Positions 34,618 through 40,228 of a stretch of DNA of 40,228 bases are shown in pieces. The notes under the pieces were generated by a model, which was given only the letters and a program-made list of their open reading frames with translations, was not told where the DNA came from and did not search any database. A program made the position numbers and the translations under genes. The stretch lies in NCBI RefSeq assembly GCF_004138215.1, contig NZ_RYYS01000105.1:1-40228 (forward strand), in the 5' to 3' direction. The stretch comes from Anaerophilus nitritigenes (GTDB lineage: Bacteria > Bacillota > Clostridia > Peptostreptococcales > Thermotaleaceae). The first letter of the stretch is position 1. Every line of letters starts with the position of its first letter.

Positions 34618-35190
34618 ATGTGGATTTATGAGAAAAAATTAGAGTATCCAGTAAGAGTATCAGGTTGTGATCCAAGAATGGCACAATATGTGATGACTCA
34701 ACTAGGAGGACCAGATGGAGAATTATCTGCCGCTATAAGGTATTTAAATCAAAGATATAAAATGCCTACAGGAAAATCAAAGGCACTTCTGACAGATATA
34801 GGTACGGAAGAAATGGCTCATGTAGAAATGATTCAAACTATGATTTATAAACTTACAAAAGATGCTAGTATAGAAGAAATTAAAGAAAATGATATGGGGG
34901 CTTATTATGCTATTCGAGACAAAGCCATTTATCCTGCAGATTCTACAGGAAATCCATGGACTGCTGCATATATCCAATCCATAGGAGATGTAAAAGCAGA
35001 TTTGTATGAAGATTTAGCAGCAGAGCAAAAGGCAAGAGCAGTGTATGAAAATCTATTAAAGCTTACAGATGATCCATTGCTTAAGGATTCTTTAAATTTT
35101 TTAAGAGAAAGAGAACTTGTTCATTTTAAAAGATTTGGAGAAGCGCTAAGAGATGTAGAGGAATATAGTCAATGTAAAAAGCATTATTAA
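34618..35190 (+). CDS. cotJC: spore coat protein CotJC (manganese-catalase-like)
   Basis: This 190-residue protein of the manganese catalase fold, used in the spore coat, begins MWIYEKKLEYPV. Metal-ligand-type residues appear in GPDGELSAAIRYLNQRY, IGTEEMAHVEMIQ, DLYEDLAAEQKARAVYENLL and REREL-VHFKRFGEAL. Whether it is catalytically active is not known. Directly after cotJB, the two form one operon closed by a terminator. Confidence 0.95.
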   Translation: MWIYEKKLEYPVRVSGCDPRMAQYVMTQLGGPDGELSAAIRYLNQRYKMPTGKSKALLTDIGTEEMAHVEMIQTMIYKLTKDASIEEIKENDMGAYYAIRDKAIYPADSTGNPWTAAYIQSIGDVKADLYEDLAAEQKARAVYENLLKLTDDPLLKDSLNFLRERELVHFKRFGEALRDVEEYSQCKKHY

Positions 35191-35236
35191 AAATATAAAG
35201 TCATAAGCTATTGTTTAGTTTATGGCTTTATATTTT
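35190..35236 (+). terminator. terminator of cotJB-cotJC
   Basis: A 17-bp stem with one G-U pair (35190-35206 with 35220-35236) and a 13-nt loop sits at the stop codon. Confidence 0.82.
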
Positions 35237-35287
35237 ACATATAAATAGTAAAGATATCTATAAATTTAATGTTTTTACTATATGACC

Positions 35288-35317
35288 TTGAATAACTTCA
35301 CTAAAATGTAGTATAAT
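35288..35317 (+). promoter_or_regulatory. candidate promoter of the mgtE leader
   Basis: TTGAAT (35288-35293), an 18-bp spacer and TATAAT (35312-35317) stand just before the M-box. Confidence 0.6.
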
Positions 35318-35340
35318 AATAAAAGAAAATAATATAGTTT

Positions 35341-35525
35341 GTTAGGTGAGGCTCCTGTAAAGATATATGCTGCTGCCCAGAAAAATCGAGAGATTCCAAT
35401 GGGTTAACAGGAATAATCGTGAAGGTTATTTTTAATGTAGCTGACTAATGGTCAAAGCTTTTCAGTGCTAAAGCTCAACAATAAAGAAATCAAATTTTTT
35501 CTCTACTGTTGGGTAGAGATTTTTT
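35341..35525 (+). promoter_or_regulatory. M-box (ykoK) magnesium riboswitch and terminator
   Basis: The conserved elements GTTAGGTGAGGCTCCT (35341-35356), GCTGCTGCCC, TCGAGAGAT and CCAATGGGT appear in order, as in M-box RNA. A terminator follows (TCTCTAC with GTAGAGA, 35500-35519, then T-run). High Mg2+ is expected to favour the terminator and switch off mgtE. The 3' end of the aptamer is approximate. Confidence 0.92.
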
Positions 35526-35548
35526 AATTGTAGAAAGGGGTGGTGATT

Positions 35549-35629
35549 GTGGATTCGGGTCCGGAACATAGTTATCAGCAAAATAGAACAAAATATAAGA
35601 GAAGAGTCACAATCACCTTGCAAAGATAG
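35549..35629 (+). CDS. possible 26-codon leader peptide before mgtE
   Basis: A GTG codon eight bases after AAAGGGG opens an ORF of 26 codons ending in TAG, 24 bp before mgtE. The peptide begins MDSGPEHSYQ and ends RRVTITLQR; it is strongly basic near the end. It lies beyond the M-box terminator, so it would be translated only on read-through. Its sequence overlaps two mutually exclusive pairings (35542-35551 with 35608-35617; 35600-35606 with 35633-35639). A chance ORF is possible. Confidence 0.4.
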   Translation: MDSGPEHSYQQNRTKYKRRVTITLQR

Positions 35630-35653
35630 AGGCTCTTCTAAGGAGGAGTGACT

Positions 35654-36988
35654 ATGATAGAAAGAGTATTAGAGTTATTACAGGAGAAAAAATATCAAGA
35701 AATAAGAGAAGAAGTTATCAAACTCAATAAAGTAAAGATAGCAGATCTTATAGAAGAACTAGATATAAATGATGCAATGGTGTTGTTTAGAATGCTTCCA
35801 AAAGATATGGCTGTAGATGTATTTTCATATTTATTACCAGAACAACAAAAGCATATCATTAATTCTATTACAGAGAAAGAAATCAAATATATAATGGATG
35901 AATTGTTCTTTGATGATATGATAGACTTTATTGAAGAAATGCCTGCAAATATTGTAAAAAAGATTCTTAAAAATACAAAAGAAGAAGAAAGAAAACTAAT
36001 CAATCAATTTTTAAATTATCCAGAAAACTCTGCTGGAAGCTTGATGACTATTGAATATGTAGATTTAAGGAAAAGTATGACAGTCAAAGAAGCACTAGAT
36101 CATATTAAAGAAACAGGAATTAATAAAGAAACTATATATACTTGTTATGTAATAGATCAAAATAGAAAACTAGAAGGAATTTTATCTTTAAGAAAATTAG
36201 TAACAAGTCCTTATGAAAAGACAATAGAAGAAATCATGAGTACAGATGTAATTCATGGATATACTCATGATGACCAAGAAGATGTAGCAAATTTGTTTAA
36301 AAAGTATGGACTCATTGCTATTCCTATTTTAGATAAAGAAGAACGCCTTACAGGAATTATAACGGTAGATGATATTGTAGAGGTCATTGAGCAGGAAAAT
36401 ACAGAAGATTTTCAAAAAATGGCAGGGATGAAACCATCTGAGATAGCTTATTTAGATACTCCATTTACTTCTTTGGCAAAGCATCGAATTATTTGGCTTT
36501 TAATACTTATGATTTCTGCTACCTTTACAGGAAGAATCATTAGACAATTTGAAGATGTATTGCAATCTGTAGTTATATTAGCAGCATTTATTCCAATGCT
36601 TATGGATACAGGAGGAAATGCAGGAGCTCAATCATCTACATTAGTCATAAGAGGACTAGCATTAGGAGATATTGAAACAAAAGATATTTTAAAGGTTATA
36701 TGGAAAGAATTCACTGTAAGTACAGTAGTAGGGATTGTTTTAACTGGAATTAATTTTATAAGAATTTATTATATAGAAAAAGTAGATTTGTATGTAGCGC
36801 TTACTGTAACAGGTACATTATTTATTACCATTGTACTAGCAAAAATTGTAGGAGGTATTTTACCTATTGTTGCAAAAAAGATAAATGTAGATCCTGCTAT
36901 TATGGCAAGTCCACTGATTACTACTATTGTAGATGCAGTAGCTTTAGTCATTTATTTCTCTTTAGCAGCTTCTCTTTTAGGCATATAA
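35654..36988 (+). CDS. mgtE: magnesium transporter MgtE
   Basis: This 444-residue Mg2+ channel/transporter has an N-terminal MgtE_N superhelix (about 1-130; IEELDINDAMVLFRMLPKDMA and repeated E-helix units). Two CBS domains follow (about 135-255; GSLMTIEYVDLRKSMTVKEALDHI ... IPILDKEERLTGIITVDDIVEVI). About five transmembrane helices come next, with the pore region FIPMLMDTGGNAGAQSSTLVIRGLALG. ATG 35654 stands seven bases after AGGAGG; GTG 35648 overlaps that region. The M-box upstream fits an Mg2+-repressed importer. Confidence 0.97.
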   Translation: MIERVLELLQEKKYQEIREEVIKLNKVKIADLIEELDINDAMVLFRMLPKDMAVDVFSYLLPEQQKHIINSITEKEIKYIMDELFFDDMIDFIEEMPANIVKKILKNTKEEERKLINQFLNYPENSAGSLMTIEYVDLRKSMTVKEALDHIKETGINKETIYTCYVIDQNRKLEGILSLRKLVTSPYEKTIEEIMSTDVIHGYTHDDQEDVANLFKKYGLIAIPILDKEERLTGIITVDDIVEVIEQENTEDFQKMAGMKPSEIAYLDTPFTSLAKHRIIWLLILMISATFTGRIIRQFEDVLQSVVILAAFIPMLMDTGGNAGAQSSTLVIRGLALGDIETKDILKVIWKEFTVSTVVGIVLTGINFIRIYYIEKVDLYVALTVTGTLFITIVLAKIVGGILPIVAKKINVDPAIMASPLITTIVDAVALVIYFSLAASLLGI

Positions 36989-37065
36989 GAAAAATTTAAA
37001 AAAGTTTGTATTTTAAAAAGAAAGTGGATAAAAATAAAGTAAAAGATGAAGAAAGGAAGAAAAAA

Positions 37066-37797
37066 ATGAAAATCACAGTTATAGGATATTGGGGTGCTTA
37101 TCCACAAAAAAATGAAGCAACTTCTTCTTATCTTTTACAAACAGAACAAGCAAATATATTAATAGATTGTGGATCAGGATCTTTATCAAAGCTTCAAAAT
37201 TATATAGATTTAGAGAAATTAGATGCAGTGGTGTTATCTCATTATCATGCAGATCATATAGCAGATGTGTATCCGCTTCAATATGCTATTCGAATTTTAA
37301 CAGATTTAGGAAAAAGAGAAAATCCGCTACCCTTCTATGGACATCTAGAGGATGAAAAATATGCAACACTAACTTATGATAAGTATACAAAGGGGTATCC
37401 TATAGGAGTAGAAAATTCTTTAAAAATAAAAGACATTACTTTTCACTTTCAAAAGAATGTTCATCCAGGAACTTGTTTTGCTATAAAAATAGAAAAAGAT
37501 AGTAAAAAAATTGTGTATACAGCAGATACAGGATGGTATAATGAATTGATTTCTTTTTCTAAAAATACAGATTTAATGATTTGTGAAGCAAGTCTTTATA
37601 AGGAAAATTATGGATTGATTCCAGGACATATGACAGCAAAAGAAGCAGGAAAAATTGCTCAGATGTGTGATACAAAAAAATTAGTACTTTCGCATTTGCC
37701 GCATTTTGGAGAACATAATAATCTTTTAAAAGAAGCAAAAGAAGAGTTTAAAGGAAATGTAGAAATAGCAAAAACAGGAAGTACATGGAGAATATAA
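37066..37797 (+). CDS. YhfI-like metallo-beta-lactamase-fold hydrolase
   Basis: This MBL-fold protein of 243 residues carries the metal-binding motif SHYHADHIAD (about 58-67), with further ligands in HPGTCFA, YTADTGW and LSHLPHF. The arrangement (VIGYWGAYPQKNEATSSYLL at the start) is close to YhfI, a RNase Z-like family. ATG 37066 is chosen because AAAGGAAG precedes it by six bases; an upstream start would add a 20-residue Lys-rich extension. Its substrate is not established. Confidence 0.88.
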   Translation: MKITVIGYWGAYPQKNEATSSYLLQTEQANILIDCGSGSLSKLQNYIDLEKLDAVVLSHYHADHIADVYPLQYAIRILTDLGKRENPLPFYGHLEDEKYATLTYDKYTKGYPIGVENSLKIKDITFHFQKNVHPGTCFAIKIEKDSKKIVYTADTGWYNELISFSKNTDLMICEASLYKENYGLIPGHMTAKEAGKIAQMCDTKKLVLSHLPHFGEHNNLLKEAKEEFKGNVEIAKTGSTWRI

Positions 37798-37886
37798 CCA
37801 AAGACTTAGTCTACTATTGAAGAGTTATAAAGAATATGATAACCTAAAAAGCATATAGTAAATTTGGGTTAAAGGTTGGGATAAGT

Positions 37887-38540
37887 GTGATAAAAGACAT
37901 AGAGGCGGTCATATTTGATCTAGATGGAACTTTAGTAGATTCTATGTGGATTTGGAAACAAATTGATATAGAATATCTGGGAAAAAGAGGACTTACTTTG
38001 CCAGATGGTCTTCAAAAGGAAGTAGAAGGAATGAGCTTTACAGAAACAGCTAATTATTTTAAAGAGAGATTTCATTTACAAGAATCTATAGAAGAAATAA
38101 AAGCGGAATGGATGGATATGACAAAAGATTATTATGCAAACCAGATCCCTACTAAAAATGGAGTTTATACTTTTTTGATGAAGCTTAAAAACAAAGGGAT
38201 TAAAATGGGAATCGGAACAAGCAATGACAAAGAACTAGTAAATTTAGTTCTTCAAAAAAATAATATTATGGATTTTTTCGAAACTATTAGAACAAGCTGT
38301 GAGGTACAAAGAGGAAAACCTCATCCAGATGTGTTTTTAAAAGTTGCATATGATTTGGGGGTAGAACCTAAAAATTGTTTAGTTTTTGAAGACACATATG
38401 CAGGGGTACTTGCTGCAAAGAGAGCAGGTATGAAAGTATATGCTATTGCAGATGAAAGTTCTTTTGCTTACAAACAAGATATTAGTAATTTGGCAGATTA
38501 TTATATAGAAGGATTTGAAGCAATTGAAAAAGCCGAGTAA
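37887..38540 (+). CDS. HAD hydrolase (beta-phosphoglucomutase-like)
   Basis: This 217-residue HAD protein begins IKDIEAVIFDLDGTLVDS (motif I), with a helical cap, GIGTSND (motif II), RGKPHPDVFLKVA (motif III, Lys) and VFEDTYAGVLAAKRAGM (motif IV). The cap and the GKPHPDVF motif match the beta-phosphoglucomutase/phosphatase subfamily. The start is GTG 37887; a clear ribosome site is not visible, so the start is less certain. Confidence 0.9.
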   Translation: MIKDIEAVIFDLDGTLVDSMWIWKQIDIEYLGKRGLTLPDGLQKEVEGMSFTETANYFKERFHLQESIEEIKAEWMDMTKDYYANQIPTKNGVYTFLMKLKNKGIKMGIGTSNDKELVNLVLQKNNIMDFFETIRTSCEVQRGKPHPDVFLKVAYDLGVEPKNCLVFEDTYAGVLAAKRAGMKVYAIADESSFAYKQDISNLADYYIEGFEAIEKAE

Positions 38541-38553
38541 ATCTCGGCTTTTT
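38527..38553 (+). terminator. terminator of the HAD gene
   Basis: An 11-bp stem (38527-38537 with 38543-38553) and 5-nt loop ends in T residues. Confidence 0.87.
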
Positions 38554-38688
38554 GCAACTATTATAAAATGATAAAAATGTAAATACTATGTATGAGGTGA
38601 GATAATATAAAGTTTCTAATTAAATTACTCTTTTTCAACTAGATCAAGAGTTATGAGCAAAAGATTAAGATGGGTGTAGGAGGAAGAT

Positions 38689-40050
38689 ATGAAAAAAAAA
38701 GATATAATAGATATTGAAATCAAAGACTTAGAATTTCCAGCAAAAGGAATTGGATTTTATGAAGATAAAAAAGTTTATGTAAAGAATGCAGTAGTAGGAC
38801 AAGTTGTACGTGTCTGTATTCAAAAGGTTCGAAAAGATCATGCAGAAGGAAAGCTTATGGAAGTAGTAAAGCCTTCTTTGGTAGAGACAAAATCCTTTTG
38901 TTCCCATTTTGGAAGATGTGGAGGATGTGCTCGTCAAACATTACCTTATGAAGAGCAATTAAAAATAAAAGAAAATGCTGTAAAAAAATTATTAGAAGAA
39001 GCAAATATTAAAGGATATGAATTTTTAGGAATAGAGAAAAGTCCTGAAGTATATGAATATAGAAATAAAATGGAGTACTCTTTTGGAAATGAAGAAAAGG
39101 GTGGAGAATTAAATTTAGGAATGCACAAAAAAGGAAAATTTTATGATGTAGTAACAGTAGATGAGTGTAAAATTGTAGATGAAGATTTTAATAAAATTTT
39201 AAAAGAAATTCTTATTTATTGCAGAGCGAATGAAATACCACTATACAATAATAGAAGCCATGAAGGATATTTAAGACATTTAATTGTAAGAAAGGCAAAG
39301 AAGACAAAAGAGATTATTGTCAATTTGATTACAAGTACTCAAATGAACTTGAATTTACAAGAACTTGTAGAAAAAATAAGAAAGTTGAGTTTAAAAGGTC
39401 ATGTAGTAGGATTTTTACATACTTTAAATGACAATTTAGCAGATGCAGTGGTTCCAGATGAAACAAAAGTTATTTGGGGAGAAGATTATTTTACAGAGGA
39501 ATTATTAGGGCTTAAATTTAAAATATCTGCTTTTTCCTTCTTTCAAACGAATTCATTAGGGGCTGAAAAATTATATAGTATGGTTCTTGATTTTATGGAA
39601 GATGCAAAGGATAAGGTAGTATTTGACTTATATTGCGGAACAGGAACTATAGGACAAATTGTTGCTAAAAAAGCAAAAAAAGTAATGGGTATAGAGCTTG
39701 TAGAAGAAGCAGTACAAGCAGCTAATGAAAATGCAATAATGAATAATCTAAAAAATTGTACATTTATTGCAGGAGATGTGTTTAAAAAAATAGATGAGCT
39801 AAAGGTAAAGCCTGATATTATTATACTAGATCCTCCAAGAGTAGGAGTTCATCCAAAGGCATTACAAAAGATTATAAGATACAATTCTCCTGAGATTGTT
39901 TATGTATCTTGTAATCCCAAAACATTAGCTCAAAACCTAATTGATCTACAAGAAGCAGGTTATCAAGTGAAAAAGGTAAAATGCATGGATATGTTTCCTC
40001 ATACACCACATTGTGAGGTTATATGCCTGTTGCAACGTGCTGAGAGATAA
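38689..40050 (+). CDS. rlmD: 23S rRNA (uracil-5-)-methyltransferase RlmD/RumA-like
   Basis: This 453-residue enzyme has an N-terminal TRAM domain (about 5-60; FPAKGIGFYEDKKVYVKNAVVGQ) and an iron-sulfur cluster region (CSHFGRCGGC, about 71-80). A SAM-dependent methyltransferase domain contains DLYCGTGTIG, DPPRVG, and the catalytic Cys in YVSCNP. It makes m5U in 23S rRNA. In Firmicutes a single enzyme often serves two sites (RlmCD); which applies here is unknown. AGGAGG precedes ATG 38689. Confidence 0.94.
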   Translation: MKKKDIIDIEIKDLEFPAKGIGFYEDKKVYVKNAVVGQVVRVCIQKVRKDHAEGKLMEVVKPSLVETKSFCSHFGRCGGCARQTLPYEEQLKIKENAVKKLLEEANIKGYEFLGIEKSPEVYEYRNKMEYSFGNEEKGGELNLGMHKKGKFYDVVTVDECKIVDEDFNKILKEILIYCRANEIPLYNNRSHEGYLRHLIVRKAKKTKEIIVNLITSTQMNLNLQELVEKIRKLSLKGHVVGFLHTLNDNLADAVVPDETKVIWGEDYFTEELLGLKFKISAFSFFQTNSLGAEKLYSMVLDFMEDAKDKVVFDLYCGTGTIGQIVAKKAKKVMGIELVEEAVQAANENAIMNNLKNCTFIAGDVFKKIDELKVKPDIIILDPPRVGVHPKALQKIIRYNSPEIVYVSCNPKTLAQNLIDLQEAGYQVKKVKCMDMFPHTPHCEVICLLQRAER

Positions 40051-40068
40051 AATAGAATAAAAATTAGC

Positions 40069-40102
40069 GAAAGCCGTGAGTTGAAATAAGCTCACGGCTT
40101 TC
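40069..40102 (+). terminator. hairpin after rlmD (probable terminator)
   Basis: A 12-bp perfect, GC-containing stem (40069-40080 with 40091-40102) with a 10-nt loop lies 18 bp after the stop codon. The T-tract is short and partly inside the stem, so termination is likely but not certain. Confidence 0.65.
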
Positions 40103-40171
40103 ATGTATCCTTAATTGAGAAAAGAGATTGATATGAAAAAGCTGAGAAGAATATTAATATCAAGATTTTAT

Positions 40172-40228
40172 GGCTCTATGTCAATAGTTGGGGTGGGATT
40201 GTTCATAATCCCGCTCCATTACTTTATT
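40172..40228. mobile_element. possible insertion-sequence end at the window edge
   Basis: GGCTCTATGTCAATAG (40172-40187) resembles the GGCTCT-x-TGTCAA type end of ISL3-family elements, and a hairpin (GTGGGATT with AATCCCGC, about 40194-40217) follows. The element would continue outside the window. An overlapping open frame from ATG 40133 to the end (MKKLRRILIS...) also exists, so a truncated gene is an alternative. Both readings are weak. Confidence 0.3.

Noticed and set aside
40133-40228. Truncated gene beginning MKKLRRILIS
   Set aside because: No clear ribosome site and the frame runs through an IS-like end and hairpin; kept only as an alternative reading.

Overview
The window is AT-rich DNA from a low-GC, endospore-forming Firmicute, most likely a clostridial anaerobe. 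This rests on the codon and base bias, spore genes (a cwlJ/gerQ-like pair and cotJB-cotJC), a T-box before ileS, an M-box before mgtE, and a type-2 isoleucyl-tRNA synthetase.

Region 1 (1-10560) is a CRISPR-Cas island. The tail of one array (1-126) and a complete six-repeat array (10158-10514) carry the same 30-bp repeat in the same orientation and flank a seven-gene operon (477-9864). In order it encodes a short Cas10-like protein (no HD domain, AGDD in place of GGDD), a small Cas7-like RAMP, a Csx10/Cas5-like RAMP with a helical C-terminal extension of about 200 residues, a tandem double-Cas7 protein, a small Csx19-like protein, a 774-residue TIGR03986-like RAMP with a lysine-rich insertion, and a PD-(D/E)XK-type (DUF6602-like) nuclease. 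The subunit set resembles the unusual type III-D variant with fused subunits (Cas7-5-11, Cas7-2x, Cas7-insertion, Csx19). Here the fusions are distributed differently and a nuclease without a visible CARF sensor is attached. No cas1, cas2 or cas6 is in the window. This is the most interesting system present.

Region 2 (10604-24818) is core genome: a small membrane-tailed protein, T-box/ileS, a PAS-GGDEF-EAL protein, a minus-strand spore cluster (cwlJ, gerQ-like, DUF4397), exoA, a DEVD-box helicase, a CoA-binding protein, MgtC-like and EamA-like membrane proteins, a cytoplasmic parvulin, a DUF1292 protein, rlmN and a small unknown gene.

Region 3 (24937-40228) continues with a LysM/M14 peptidase, a UspA-like protein, a TIGR01212 radical-SAM protein, gap, two HAD hydrolases, relQ, a flavin reductase-like protein, a metallophosphoesterase, a YvyF-like protein, PrsW, cotJB-cotJC, mgtE under an M-box with an additional possible 26-codon leader ORF, a YhfI-like metallo-hydrolase and an RlmD-type methyltransferase. 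The last bases may be the end of an insertion sequence or the start of a truncated gene.

Most genes outside the cas operon are short transcription units closed by clear hairpin terminators. No tRNA or rRNA gene was seen. All family assignments were made by reading motifs; no database search was possible.
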